From an uncultured Aquimarina sp. (lineage in GTDB: Bacteria; Bacteroidota; Bacteroidia; Flavobacteriales; Flavobacteriaceae): a stretch of 64,000 nucleotides of DNA. The notes beneath the pieces were generated by a model. It made no database searches. It was not told where the DNA came from and saw only the letters and a list, made by a program, of their open reading frames with translations. Below, one piece after another: positions 1 to 9,320 of the stretch. Each line of letters starts with the position of its first letter. The first letter of the stretch is position 1. The stretch is taken from assembly GCA_947502885.1 (NCBI GenBank), contig CANNBP010000006.1, forward strand, positions 62,001 to 126,000, written 5' to 3'. A program made the position numbers and the translations under genes.

Positions 1-1366
1 CAAACGCAATACCTTCAAGATCTTTTAATCTTTGAATATAAGAATCCAAAACCTGTCTCCTTGCTCCTGGCCTAGCCCCACTAATCGCATCACAAACCTG
101 TACGATCGGCGATATTAGAGATGTCATTTCTACTTCATCATGGTGAGCCCCAATTGCATTGCACACTTCTGGTTTTTCTCCATACTTTTCTGCCCATTGC
201 ATCCCCAAAATAGCATGCGGAACTTCTGTTTCTGTATCAGGTACTTTACCAATATCATGAAGTAATCCAGCCCTCTTAGCTAACTTAGGGCTTAAACCTA
301 GTTCTGCCGCCATAACACCACATAACTTTGCAACTTCTCTTGAATGCTGTAAAAGGTTTTGCCCATACGAAGATCTATATTTCATTCGACCTACTGTCTT
401 TATTAATTCTGGATGCAATCCATGAATTCCTAAATCTATAACAGTTCTTTTACCAACTTCTATAATCTCTTCATTAATTTGCTTTCTTGTTTTCTTTACA
501 ATCTCTTCTATTCGAGCAGGGTGAATTCTTCCATCAGTTACCAACTTATGTAAAGACAACCTTGCAACTTCACGTCTTACCGAATCAAAACATGACAAAA
601 TAATTGCCTCTGGCGTATCATCTACAATAATCTCAACACCAGTAGCCGCTTCTATTGCTCTAATATTTCTACCTTCTCTACCAATAATTCGTCCCTTTAC
701 ATCGTCACTTTCAATATTAAACACAGAAACACAGTTTTCAATCGCCTCTTCGGTACCTATTCTCTGAATGGTATTGATCACCACTTTCTTTGCTTCTTGT
801 CTTGCCGTTAACTTAGCCTCTTCAATAGTATCTTGAATCAACGCCATCGAATCAGTTTTTGCTTGTTCTTTTAAAGATTCTACCAATTGATCTTTTGCCT
901 CTTCTGCAGACAACCCAGAAATAACTTCTAGTTGTTGAACTTGACTTTTATGTAATCTTTTAAGTTCGCTTTGCTTTTTCTCTAAATATTCTTTTCTCTG
1001 TTGTTCTTCTTTAATTTTTTCTAGTAACTCTACATTAAGCTTCTTATTTTTAGACAACTCATTAGATATTTGAGACTCTTTATCTCTTGTCCTTTTTTCT
1101 GCCTCTGCCATCTTTTTGTCTCGTGACAATATTACTTTTTCATGTTCTGATTTGAGCTCTATAAATTTTTCTTTAGCCTGAAGAATTTTATCTTTTTTAA
1201 GGGCTTCTCCTTCATTTTTAGCCTCTCTTAATATAGTATCTGAAGTCTTTTTCGCATTCTTAATAATTTCTGATGCTTTACTACGCTCTAGGATCTTGGC
1301 TATTATAAAACCTATAATAAGCCCTGCAATCGCAGCAATAATCAAAAACATAATATTATTATCCAT
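1..1366 (-). CDS. rny: Ribonuclease Y (partial, C-terminus beyond window)
   Basis: Membrane-anchored endoribonuclease that starts mRNA decay. I translated this reading frame directly: it opens at ATG 1366 and is still open at base 1, giving about 455 of the usual ~520 residues. In order it shows an N-terminal membrane helix (about residues 4-24), a long charged coiled coil (about 25-190), a KH domain with the motif [15 protein letters not shown], and an HD domain with the metal-binding HDIGK motif and a downstream GAHHDE. The start is fixed by the membrane anchor immediately after it. It lies downstream of zapA with the 6S RNA candidate between them. Identification is secure; only the last part of the HD region and the C-terminus are missing. 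Confidence 0.95.
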   Translation of the reverse strand, partial: MDNNIMFLIIAAIAGLIIGFIIAKILERSKASEIIKNAKKTSDTILREAKNEGEALKKDKILQAKEKFIELKSEHEKVILSRDKKMAEAEKRTRDKESQISNELSKNKKLNVELLEKIKEEQQRKEYLEKKQSELKRLHKSQVQQLEVISGLSAEEAKDQLVESLKEQAKTDSMALIQDTIEEAKLTARQEAKKVVINTIQRIGTEEAIENCVSVFNIESDDVKGRIIGREGRNIRAIEAATGVEIIVDDTPEAIILSCFDSVRREVARLSLHKLVTDGRIHPARIEEIVKKTRKQINEEIIEVGKRTVIDLGIHGLHPELIKTVGRMKYRSSYGQNLLQHSREVAKLCGVMAAELGLSPKLAKRAGLLHDIGKVPDTETEVPHAILGMQWAEKYGEKPEVCNAIGAHHDEVEMTSLISPIVQVCDAISGARPGARRQVLDSYIQRLKDLEGIAF

Positions 1367-1394
1367 AATTTTTGTGAGTATTTATATATAAAAA

Positions 1395-1556
1395 AAGCCT
1401 GCACTAGTAAAGGCTTTGTATAAACTCTGTAAAAACAGGTTTAGGGCTAACAAATTGGTCAAGAATCCGCTCAAGGCGGCGCGCTTTTACAATTTAAACT
1501 CACCCTTTTGAATTAATTCTTGTTGAGTTTATCAAAATAACAACTAGTGCAGGCAG
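1395..1556 (-). ncRNA. ssrS: 6S RNA candidate (6S-Flavo type)
   Basis: The ends form a perfect 12-bp helix, GCCTGCACTAGT (1397-1408) with ACTAGTGCAGGC (1543-1554). Further in, ATAAACTC (1420-1427) pairs with GAGTTTAT (1525-1532). This gives a long interrupted rod with internal loops and an apical GC-rich part around 1465-1485. On the minus strand the closing helix is followed by a run of six U, so it can end transcription, which fixes the strand. The position between zapA and the next gene matches the classical 6S location (zapA-ssrS in proteobacteria), and Rfam has a flavobacterial 6S family. 6S RNA mimics an open promoter and binds sigma-70-type RNA polymerase. The exact 5' and 3' ends are estimates. 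Confidence 0.8.
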
Positions 1557-1579
1557 TAACCTTATTTATTTTAAGAACG

Positions 1580-1870
1580 TTATGATAAATGATTATGTAG
1601 CAGGTCGTTCAATTCATTCAACCTATTAGAAACCGTTATCATATCTTCATCTTTATCTATAGTCTTTTGTTCTACTTGTGCAGCAAATTGTAAAGCACAC
1701 ATTGCTAATACATCTTGCTTATCTCTAACCGCATAACTTTGCTCAAACTGCTTAATCATAGCTTCTATCTTTTTTGCTGCTTTCCGCAAACCTTCTTCCT
1801 GATCAGGATTAATTGTTAACGGATAAACACGATCTGCAATTGATAGTTTTATTTTAAGCTTATCTCCCAT
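1580..1870 (-). CDS. zapA: Cell division protein ZapA
   Basis: Small FtsZ-associated protein that cross-links FtsZ filaments at the division ring. Its 96 residues are typical for the family. It begins with the beta-rich ZapA head (KLKIKLSIADRVYPLTI) and continues into a helical coiled coil with the conserved pattern of an Asp-x-Leu-Ala-Met-x-Ala-Leu-Gln-Phe-Ala helix (around residues 53-64). It follows the coiled-coil gene at 1880-2170 by 9 bp and is clearly co-transcribed with it. The 6S RNA candidate begins about 24 bp downstream of its stop. No oddities seen. Confidence 0.9.
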   Translation of the reverse strand: MGDKLKIKLSIADRVYPLTINPDQEEGLRKAAKKIEAMIKQFEQSYAVRDKQDVLAMCALQFAAQVEQKTIDKDEDMITVSNRLNELNDLLHNHLS

Positions 1871-1879
1871 ACATCTTAC

Positions 1880-2170
1880 CTATTCAGAGAGTTGTGCTAT
1901 ACACATATCTATCTCTCTAATTAAAGCATTTATTTTGAGCTTGGTTTCCCTCTTATGTTCGTCACTGCCTAGTATTGCATTAGCATTTTTGAGTGCACTG
2001 AATTTTTCTTCCCACTGCTTTAATTGATCCATCTGTAATTCAGAATTAGATTCTAATTCGTCAATTTTCTCTCTTAGACCAGTATTTTGTTGCTTTAATA
2101 GTTCATATTTATGAAGCAACTTACTTATCCTATTTTCAAGAGAATCAATAATTTCAATTAAATCACTCAT
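1880..2170 (-). CDS. Small coiled-coil protein, ZapB/ZauP-like partner of ZapA
   Basis: A 96-residue protein that is almost entirely heptad-patterned coiled coil (about residues 3-75), ending in a conserved-looking amphipathic tail (KINALIREIDMCIAQLSE). It has no signal peptide or membrane segment, so it is cytoplasmic. It sits 9 bp upstream of zapA and shares its promoter. In other bacteria a coiled-coil partner of ZapA (ZapB in enterobacteria, ZauP in Caulobacter) bridges ZapA to other division proteins, and the gene order suggests the same here. Sequence alone does not prove homology, since coiled coils of this type look alike. Function is inferred from size, composition and position. Confidence 0.65.
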   Translation of the reverse strand: MSDLIEIIDSLENRISKLLHKYELLKQQNTGLREKIDELESNSELQMDQLKQWEEKFSALKNANAILGSDEHKRETKLKINALIREIDMCIAQLSE

Positions 2171-2504
2171 TATAAATTCTACGCAATACTTCGTTACACA
2201 AAGTTAACATACCAATTGAAAAAACCCAATAGTTTTTCAACTAATTTTAGATACCTCATTTATTGCTAATTAGCGCCTAAAATTCTTTTACTATTTTCAA
2301 GAAAATCATTCAATGATAGTTGCATTAAAAAATAAAGTATAGAACTGATGTATTTGCTACAAACAATTAGTACTTTCATTTTAAACAAAAGAATATTAAA
2401 GCACTAGAAACAAAAATTATTCCTTTGAAGTTATTCTAGCAAAAAAATGAGTAGTTTTATGTACGCTAAACAATTTAATCTATAAGTACCATACATATTA
2501 TTTA
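2171..2504. other. Divergent intergenic region, zapB-like / M23 peptidase
   Basis: 334 bp of AT-rich DNA between divergent genes. The only clear signal is the minus-strand promoter at 2200-2229. On the plus strand, TGTATTTG near 2350 is one base off the TAnnTTTG consensus and could serve the M23 gene, but it lacks a good -33 element. I see no open reading frame or stable hairpin. Confidence 0.5.
2200..2229 (-). promoter_or_regulatory. Promoter of the zapB-like/zapA operon
   Basis: On the minus strand there is a TAACTTTG -7 element (2207 down to 2200), matching the flavobacterial TAnnTTTG consensus. A TTG -33 element lies at 2229-2227 with a 19-bp spacer. Transcription would start near 2194, leaving a 5' UTR of about 24 nt before the ATG at 2170. 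Both elements and the spacing match the known Bacteroidota sigma-70 pattern. Confidence 0.65.
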
Positions 2505-4193
2505 ATGAAAAAAAATATAGTTTTTGCCCTTTTAAGCCTTTCATTTTGTTACGGACAAAAAGATTCTGTCAAAGATGATTTCATTCACCCTCTAGAAATA
2601 CCTATGGCGATTTCGGGAACTTTTGGTGAGTTACGGTCAAATCACTTTCATTCGGGTTTAGATATGAAAACTAACGGTGAAGAAGGACTTAATGTACTTG
2701 CTACTGCATCAGGTATTGTAACCAGAATAAAAGTATCACATGGTGGATATGGAAAAGCATTATACATTGCTCATCCCAATGGATATACCAGCGTGTATGC
2801 TCACCTACAAAGATTCTCTCCGCAAATTGAAGCTTATGTTAAAAAAAGACAATATGCCAAAGAATCATATGAGATTGAGCTTTTTCCTAAATCTGGTTCT
2901 CTTACTGTAAAACAAGGAGACATTATTGCTTATAGCGGAAATACTGGAGGAAGCTCTGGTCCCCACTTGCATTTTGAAATTCGCGACCCTAGGTCACGAC
3001 CAATGAATCCAATGATTTTTGGAATTGAAGTAAAAGATACTAAAACACCAATAGTACAAAGTCTTTGGGCATACAGCAATGATAAAAATGCCAATATAAA
3101 CGGAAAACAAGAGCCTATAAAATTGAGGCTATCTAAGCAAAAAGATGGTAATTTTAAAGCCGAAACCCTACATGCATATGGAAAAATCGGCTTTGGTGTT
3201 GCAACAATAGATAAATTAGATTTGGCTTCGAACAATAATGGAGTTTATAAAATATCAACAGAAATTAATGGTCAACAAAATCTCGAAATAGAGATGAATC
3301 GTTTTTCTTTTGCCGAAACCAGATATATTAACAGGCTTATTGACTACTATTCTTATAAAAAGTATAGAACGAAGATTACGAAACTTTTTGTCGAAAACAA
3401 TAATCCACTAACTATTTTTAAAAAGAAAATAAACAATGGACACTTAACCATCAAAGATAGTCTTTCTTATACCTATAGTATCCATATCAAAGATTTTAAG
3501 AATAATACGACAACAATTAATATTCCTATTCAAGGAAAACTTGTCGACTCTATCTCTACATCCAATACGGTAAAAACTTCGGAGTATGCTAAATCATCAG
3601 AAAACTACACCTATAGCTCTGGGATTTTTGATCTATTGATACCGAGCGGAAGCTTATATACAAATACTTATTTGGATATCTCTGTTGAAGGAGAAGTAGC
3701 CAAAGTGCATAATAACAAAACGCCTTTACACAAAAAAATGACTTTGGTTTTTGATGTTTCTCATTATAAAGATGCCGATAAGAAAAAACTTTATATCGGA
3801 AGAATAAATGGTTCTGACAAACCTCGTCATTTGAGAACATCTAAAAAAGGAAATCGATTTTCTGCAAGAACACGAACTTTTGGTTCCTATTCTTTATTTA
3901 GCGATACTAAAAAACCAACAATAGTGCCTATTAATATTTCTAATCAAAAATGGTTATCAAATGAAACTCACCTAAAAATTAAAATCAATGATGCAGAAAC
4001 GGGTGTTAAAAGTTTTAGAGGGACAATTAACGGAAAGTTTGTCCTTTTGGAGTATGATTACAAAACTGGTATGCTCGTTTATGATTTTAATGACAAAATA
4101 AATACTGACTCAGAAAATAATTTTAAACTTGTGGTGTTAGATAATGTAGGCAATAAAGCTATATTAGAAACCACATTTTTTAGAAAACCTTAA
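2505..4193 (+). CDS. M23 family metallopeptidase, secreted
   Basis: Predicted peptidoglycan endopeptidase of the LytM/lysostaphin type, exported by a Sec signal peptide (residues 1-17, ending FCYGQ). The catalytic domain lies at the N-terminus, about residues 25-175. HFHSGLD gives the zinc ligands His49 and Asp53, YAHL gives His100, and GPHLHFEIR gives the HxH pair His154/His156, so all M23 catalytic and zinc residues are present. The following ~390 residues are beta-rich and probably form Ig-like or binding domains; this long C-terminal extension is common in Bacteroidota M23 proteins. The TonB-dependent receptor gene begins 13 bp downstream, so the two form one operon. Substrate specificity cannot be read from the sequence. 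Confidence 0.9.
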   Translation: MKKNIVFALLSLSFCYGQKDSVKDDFIHPLEIPMAISGTFGELRSNHFHSGLDMKTNGEEGLNVLATASGIVTRIKVSHGGYGKALYIAHPNGYTSVYAHLQRFSPQIEAYVKKRQYAKESYEIELFPKSGSLTVKQGDIIAYSGNTGGSSGPHLHFEIRDPRSRPMNPMIFGIEVKDTKTPIVQSLWAYSNDKNANINGKQEPIKLRLSKQKDGNFKAETLHAYGKIGFGVATIDKLDLASNNNGVYKISTEINGQQNLEIEMNRFSFAETRYINRLIDYYSYKKYRTKITKLFVENNNPLTIFKKKINNGHLTIKDSLSYTYSIHIKDFKNNTTTINIPIQGKLVDSISTSNTVKTSEYAKSSENYTYSSGIFDLLIPSGSLYTNTYLDISVEGEVAKVHNNKTPLHKKMTLVFDVSHYKDADKKKLYIGRINGSDKPRHLRTSKKGNRFSARTRTFGSYSLFSDTKKPTIVPINISNQKWLSNETHLKIKINDAETGVKSFRGTINGKFVLLEYDYKTGMLVYDFNDKINTDSENNFKLVVLDNVGNKAILETTFFRKP

Positions 4194-4206
4194 ACACGCT
4201 TACTTT

Positions 4207-6672
4207 TTGAAAAATCAATTCTCACTACTTTTGACCATTCTGATGTTTATCAGTATAACGACTATGGCTCAAAATGCTACACTTAAAGGTGTGGTTCTCG
4301 ACGAATATAAAATTCCCATTTCTGGTGCTAATATTTCTTGTAAAGGATCAGGTACACAATCAAACAAAAATGGGGTCTATCAACTTACTATCCCGGCAAA
4401 TGAAGAAGTTATAGTTACTATATCACACATAAGTTTAAAAAATATTAAGCTCACTATTAAACTTGATGAAAATCAGGAATATGAACTAAATCCTGTTTTA
4501 AAAACTGATATTGAGCAAATAAGTGAAGTCGTTATTTCTGGAAGAGAACGAAAAACGGTTGAAGGAATTACCACTCTGGATCCAGAAACAATAAGAACGA
4601 CTCCATCTGCTAATGCTGGTGTCGAAGGACTACTTAAAAGCTTACCCGGTGTTAGTTCTAATAATGAATTGAGTACGCAATACTCTGTAAGAGGAGGAAA
4701 TTTTGATGAAAATCTCGTTTATGTAAATGAAATTGAAGTATATAGACCTTTTTTAATCAGATCAGGTCAACAAGAAGGTCTGAGTTTTGTGAATACAGAT
4801 TTGGTTCGTAATGTAGATTTTTCTGCAGGTGGATTTCAGGCAAAATATGGCGATAAGTTATCGTCTGTATTAGATATTACCTATAAGCGCCCTACAAGAT
4901 TAGGAGGAACAGCCGATTTAAGCCTCTTAGGAGGTAGTGTTTCTTTGGGAGGTGTTTCAAAAGATAAAAAACTAGCCGCTATAATGGGGGTTCGCTATCG
5001 AGATAATAGCTTATTAGTAGAGGCTAAAGATACCGAAACAAATTTTAGACCCAGATTTGCAGATGTACAAACTTATATATCTTACACTTTTTCAGATACA
5101 TTTGAGTTAGGTTTTTTAGGCAATGTTTCTCTTAATACTTATGACTATGAACCATTAAGTCAACAAGTAAATTTTGGAACACTACAAACCGTACAAGCAT
5201 TAACGGTACAATATCAAGGGCAAGAAAAGGATAAATATGAAACGTATTTTGGAGCACTTAAAGGAACCTATAGCCCTAATGAAAACTTGACTCTTAAATT
5301 AATTGCATCAGGATATCATACCAAAGAACAAGAACATTATGACATTTTAGCGGCATATTCACTCGGTACTGTTAATACAGACATTGGTAGTGATGCTGTT
5401 GGGGATATCGAATTTAGTAGAGGTATTGGTTCTCAATTGACCCATGCCAGAAACGATTTAGATGCTTTGATTTTTAATGTCGAACATAAGGGAACGTATA
5501 CCAAAGAAGATCATCAATTTGATTGGGGAATTAAATATACTTCTGAAGACATTAGAGATCGACTTCAGGAATATGAAATTATTGATTCTGTTGGTTTTTC
5601 TATTAGACCTCCCGTGTCAGATTTTATAAACGACCAACCCTATACTCCCTATGTTAGTCCTATTGTTCCTTTTACAAATATACGAGCGACTAATAGTGCT
5701 GTTATTGATCGTATTTCTGGCTATGGGCAACATAGTTTTCGTACTAACATTAAAGAACATGAGTTATGGGTCAATGCTGGTGTTAGATATCAAAGCTGGA
5801 GAGTGTCTGGTCGTAATATCCGCACATATTCTCAAACTGTTTTTAGCCCCAGAGCACAAATCGCACTTAAACCTAACTGGAAATCTGATATGATTTTTAG
5901 GGTATCTGGAGGCTTGTATCATCAACCTCCTTTTTACAGAGAACTAAGAGATTCTTTGGGAGTTGTACGACCAGAAGTAAAAGCTCAACAATCGGCACAT
6001 CTTGTATTGGGTAACGATTATAGTTTTTCTATGTGGGATCGACCTTTTAAACTCACAACAGAAGTTTATTTTAAAAAACTAACCGATGTTAACCCTTATA
6101 CTATAGAAAATGTAAGAATTCGTTATCGTGCTCGAAATAATGCCAAGGCGTATGCGCAAGGAGTTGATGTAAGGCTTAATGGAGAGTTTGTACCTGGTAC
6201 AGAGAGTTGGGTAAGTATTGGGTATTTAAAAACAGAAGAAAACATTGATAATAGAGGTTACATTTCAAGACCAACAGACCAACGATTAAAGATTGGTGTT
6301 CTCTTTCAGGATTATGTACCTACCATGCCTCATTTAAAAATGTATTTGAATATGATCTATCAAACCGGATTGCCGGGGGGATCTCCCAGTTATGCAGATC
6401 CTTATGATTTTCAAAGACGATTGCGAGATTATCGAAGAGCAGATTTAGGGATTTCGTATGTCGTAGTGGATCAAAAGAAAAGATTAAAAGAAGGACATTT
6501 TCTTAACTTTTTTAGAGAATTGTACCTAGGGTTCGAGATTTACAATATTTTTAATAATCAAAATTCGATTACGAATACTTTTGTTAGAGATGCAGCTACT
6601 CGTAGACAGTATGCTATCCCAAATTATCTTACACCTAGGGTTTTTAACCTAAGATTGGGGATGAAATTTTAA
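4207..6672 (+). CDS. TonB-dependent receptor with carboxypeptidase-like N-domain
   Basis: Outer-membrane active transporter. From the TTG start it has a signal peptide (about residues 1-21, ending TMAQ), a carboxypeptidase-regulatory-like beta domain (about 22-105, with SGANISCKGSGTQSNKNGVY), a plug domain (about 115-230, with the QYSVRGGNFDENLVYVNEIE block) and a beta barrel ending in Phe (LRLGMKF), as outer-membrane insertion requires. I chose TTG at 4207 because the next ATG (4241) would remove the positive n-region and half of the signal sequence, and no upstream ATG exists after the M23 stop. It is translationally close to the M23 gene. The ligand is unknown, and there is no SusD partner nearby, which argues against a polysaccharide locus. 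Confidence 0.88.
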   Translation: MKNQFSLLLTILMFISITTMAQNATLKGVVLDEYKIPISGANISCKGSGTQSNKNGVYQLTIPANEEVIVTISHISLKNIKLTIKLDENQEYELNPVLKTDIEQISEVVISGRERKTVEGITTLDPETIRTTPSANAGVEGLLKSLPGVSSNNELSTQYSVRGGNFDENLVYVNEIEVYRPFLIRSGQQEGLSFVNTDLVRNVDFSAGGFQAKYGDKLSSVLDITYKRPTRLGGTADLSLLGGSVSLGGVSKDKKLAAIMGVRYRDNSLLVEAKDTETNFRPRFADVQTYISYTFSDTFELGFLGNVSLNTYDYEPLSQQVNFGTLQTVQALTVQYQGQEKDKYETYFGALKGTYSPNENLTLKLIASGYHTKEQEHYDILAAYSLGTVNTDIGSDAVGDIEFSRGIGSQLTHARNDLDALIFNVEHKGTYTKEDHQFDWGIKYTSEDIRDRLQEYEIIDSVGFSIRPPVSDFINDQPYTPYVSPIVPFTNIRATNSAVIDRISGYGQHSFRTNIKEHELWVNAGVRYQSWRVSGRNIRTYSQTVFSPRAQIALKPNWKSDMIFRVSGGLYHQPPFYRELRDSLGVVRPEVKAQQSAHLVLGNDYSFSMWDRPFKLTTEVYFKKLTDVNPYTIENVRIRYRARNNAKAYAQGVDVRLNGEFVPGTESWVSIGYLKTEENIDNRGYISRPTDQRLKIGVLFQDYVPTMPHLKMYLNMIYQTGLPGGSPSYADPYDFQRRLRDYRRADLGISYVVVDQKKRLKEGHFLNFFRELYLGFEIYNIFNNQNSITNTFVRDAATRRQYAIPNYLTPRVFNLRLGMKF

Positions 6673-6704
6673 TCCTATAAATCATTAGTATTAATACATA
6701 TAAA

Positions 6705-6733
6705 AAGGAGTGCCTACACATCAGACACTCCTT
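6705..6733 (-). terminator. Rho-independent terminator of the lectin gene
   Basis: AAGGAGTG (6705-6712) pairs with CACTCCTT (6726-6733) around a 13-nt loop. On the minus strand the stem is followed by a U-rich run, placing it about 60 bp after the stop of the lectin gene. It sits between convergent genes and may also slow plus-strand transcripts, although the T-run is poor in that direction. Confidence 0.7.
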
Positions 6734-6790
6734 CATACAAGTCGATTAGGTCTAAAAATCAACTTTAATGCACAAAATTTGTGGGTACTT

Positions 6791-7417
6791 TTAAGATGCT
6801 GCTTCGAGTATGTTTGAAGAAATTGTAGCTTTAACTCCAATTGGACCTTCTCCAATATATGTCATTTCTCCTGTAAAATTCTTTCCTTCATCTTTTGATG
6901 AAATTTTCAGTTGTATCGCATTTTGATTAACTCTTCCTCCTATTACAAGGTGCCCTCCTGGGTGCCATGGCGCTGTAGATCCTCCCCATTGGTTTTCTGC
7001 TGCATAATTATTACCGCTTGTTTGTACGGCTCTAAATCCTATTGGACCTTCTCCTGCATAGGTCATAGTACCAGTAAAGGTTTTTCCGCCATCTTTTGAT
7101 TCGATATCATAAGCTATCGGATTTTGATTTTCTCTTGCCCCTAAGACAAACGTACCTCCTTGATGCCATGGAGCTGTTGATCCTCCCCATTGATTTTCTA
7201 CAGAATAACTACTACCAGGAGTTTCTTTACCTTTAAATCCTATTGGGCCTTCTCCTGCATAGGTCATCGTACCTTCTAGATCGGCACTACCACTTACAGA
7301 TTCTACTTTTAATTGCACTACGTTTTGGCCATCACGCCCACCAATGATCCAATTTCCACCGGGGTGCCAAGGAGCCGTAGATCCACCCCATTGATTTTGT
7401 ACTTGAAAAATTGCCAT
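6791..7417 (-). CDS. OAA-family high-mannose-binding lectin with three repeats
   Basis: A 208-residue protein built of three near-identical 67-residue repeats starting at about residues 7, 74 and 141. Each begins with the signature NQWGGSTAPWH and carries MTYxGEGPIG near its end. These are the hallmarks of the Oscillatoria agardhii agglutinin homologue family, compact beta barrels that bind the core of high-mannose N-glycans. Known members have two repeats (OAA, the Pseudomonas lectin) or four (Myxococcus MBHA, Burkholderia BOA). There is no signal peptide, so it is cytoplasmic or released by a non-Sec route, as for other members. The third repeat diverges at the end (MTYIGEGPIGVKA), while the sugar-site Trp, Gly and Glu-Gly residues are kept in all three. 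It is flanked by its own terminator and looks monocistronic. Confidence 0.92.
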   Translation of the reverse strand: MAIFQVQNQWGGSTAPWHPGGNWIIGGRDGQNVVQLKVESVSGSADLEGTMTYAGEGPIGFKGKETPGSSYSVENQWGGSTAPWHQGGTFVLGARENQNPIAYDIESKDGGKTFTGTMTYAGEGPIGFRAVQTSGNNYAAENQWGGSTAPWHPGGHLVIGGRVNQNAIQLKISSKDEGKNFTGEMTYIGEGPIGVKATISSNILEAAS

Positions 7418-7817
7418 TTTAATTTGGTTTTAAGAATTAAACAAGCTCTAATTTACAAATACATCCTGATTTTTCATATACGTATAAACACCTGATTCAG
7501 GGGAAATTTCTCCCTTCAAAAACACTGTTTTACGTCACTTTTAACTTAAACTTAACCTATAAAAAATCTTATGTTCGTGAAAAATATTTAAATCAAGTAT
7601 CTCACGCAAGATGCTCCTCAAAACACATTGTTATTGAGTATCTCACTGAATATATGTAGAAACACTTTGCAGTAATACATAAACGTTCCTCTTGTACGAT
7701 CCCATCTCTAAAAAACCTATATCAGAGCTATCTTAAATACCTCAACAAGTCCTTTTTAATTTTATAACCTAGGTTTGAGAAAAAGGTTTAACATTGGGCA
7801 ATTGTTATAGTCAGTTT
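7418..7817. other. Intergenic region upstream of the lectin gene
   Basis: 400 bp without a convincing gene. A 10-bp direct repeat, AGTATCTCAC, occurs at 7596-7605 and 7637-7646 (41-bp pitch, about four helical turns) and could be an operator. TGTATTTG on the minus strand near 7460 is one base off the flavobacterial -7 consensus and could be the lectin promoter. No terminator with a U-run is visible for the sulfatase gene. Confidence 0.4.
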
Positions 7818-9200
7818 TTATTGTCTTATCATGGTTAATTCGGTTTCTAAATCCAATTTAATATTAGATTGGTCTGCCGTTAAGATACCGTTTAATAAAT
7901 TATTTTGTTCGTAGGGATCATTGACTAAGTCATAAAACTCTACATTACCATTAGCATATTCAAATAGCTTATAAGTTCCGTTACTAATTACCCAAATATC
8001 ATTTGTTCCATCATCAAGTTCTGAATACTGATAGTTTCTGATTGTTGAAGATTGTGTAAACAAAGGTTTAAAACTTTTACTGTCATTAATCTGATTTACT
8101 TGAACTCCTGATATTTCAGAAATAGTAGCGAATAAGTCCGAACTTGTAATCAAACTATCATCAACACCATTTCTTGAAACACTTACACCTGACACAAACA
8201 AAGGAGAGTTAACACCTCCTTGGTATAAGGTGCCTTTTACATTAGTACTAGAATAAGGCGATTGTGCAACTTGTGAAGGTGTTCCGTTATCACCTATAAA
8301 GATAATTACAGTGTTTTCTCTCTCGTTTTGAGGAATACTACTTAGTAACTTTCCAATTTCAAAATCCATAGATTCAATTGCTGCCATATAATAAGACATT
8401 GGATTCATACTCGAAGAAAAAGGAGGTAAACTACCTTGAGAATGCGATTCTGTTGGAGGACGATGAAAAGGTGTGTGTGGTGCAGTATAGGCTAACCACA
8501 TAAACCAAGGTTTGCTTTGATCATTAATCCAGTTAATTGCCAAATCTGTAAATTTAGTGGTAGAATATTCAGTTGAATTGCTACTTATTCCACTTTCTGT
8601 TAAAGTCCAGTCATAGTAATCTGGAGTTGCTCCTGTTACTAAACCAGCATAATAGTCAATGCCCAATGTTTCGGGATTGAAAGCGCCGTCGAACCCCGAT
8701 AAATGCCATTTCCCAACTACAGCGGTAACATATGCGTTATTAGTATTATTACTAATATATTTTTGCAAGATGGTTTCGTTCGAATTTAATATATCGTTAG
8801 CCCATTTTACGTTTGTTCGGTAACCGTACTTGCCGGTAATTATTGAAGATCTCGTAGGCGAACAAGTAGGGTATGTCCAAAAATTATTGAATGTTATTCC
8901 GTTGTTTCGTATAGCATTGATATTCGGAGTGTTTGGCTTTATATTACCTTCCATATACCCATTAATTGCATCCTTACCGAGATCATCAGCAATAATTAAT
9001 AAAATGTTTGGAGAAGTTGCGGTCTCTGAGTCGTTAATATTTGGTGTTTCATCGTCATTATCACTGATCTCAGGGTCTGTAATATTAGATGTTTCATCAT
9101 TGATGTCAGAATCAGGGATATTGGATATTTTATCGTCATTGCCACAACTTAATATAAATGCTATTGAGAATAGATAACCTATGATTTTACTTTTTTTCAT
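7818..9200 (-). CDS. Lipoprotein sulfatase (type I, formylglycine-dependent)
   Basis: Hydrolyses a sulfate ester, probably on a polysaccharide or glycan, outside the cytoplasm. The lipobox is at LSCG (Cys19), followed by an acidic Asn/Asp/Glu-rich linker (about residues 21-60) of the kind that directs Bacteroidota lipoproteins to the surface. The sulfatase domain starts at NILLIIADDLG (metal ligands Asp72/Asp73). The catalytic motif is C-S-P-T-R at 113-117, where Cys113 would be converted to formylglycine, and the downstream GKWHLSG and IFIGDNGTP blocks are present. Length (460 residues) is normal for the family. It is not in an obvious polysaccharide locus: no susCD, no glycosidase and no maturase nearby. 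The substrate is unknown. Confidence 0.88.
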   Translation of the reverse strand: MKKSKIIGYLFSIAFILSCGNDDKISNIPDSDINDETSNITDPEISDNDDETPNINDSETATSPNILLIIADDLGKDAINGYMEGNIKPNTPNINAIRNNGITFNNFWTYPTCSPTRSSIITGKYGYRTNVKWANDILNSNETILQKYISNNTNNAYVTAVVGKWHLSGFDGAFNPETLGIDYYAGLVTGATPDYYDWTLTESGISSNSTEYSTTKFTDLAINWINDQSKPWFMWLAYTAPHTPFHRPPTESHSQGSLPPFSSSMNPMSYYMAAIESMDFEIGKLLSSIPQNERENTVIIFIGDNGTPSQVAQSPYSSTNVKGTLYQGGVNSPLFVSGVSVSRNGVDDSLITSSDLFATISEISGVQVNQINDSKSFKPLFTQSSTIRNYQYSELDDGTNDIWVISNGTYKLFEYANGNVEFYDLVNDPYEQNNLLNGILTADQSNIKLDLETELTMIRQ

Positions 9201-9320
9201 AATAATGTTCTTAATTAGAACTAATAAGACTATTAGTTCTGCCGAAGGTTTAATTGGCTACATCATTGTTATCATAGTAATTGTTACTATTTAGAAAATA
9301 TAAAGGTTAACAATACCTCA

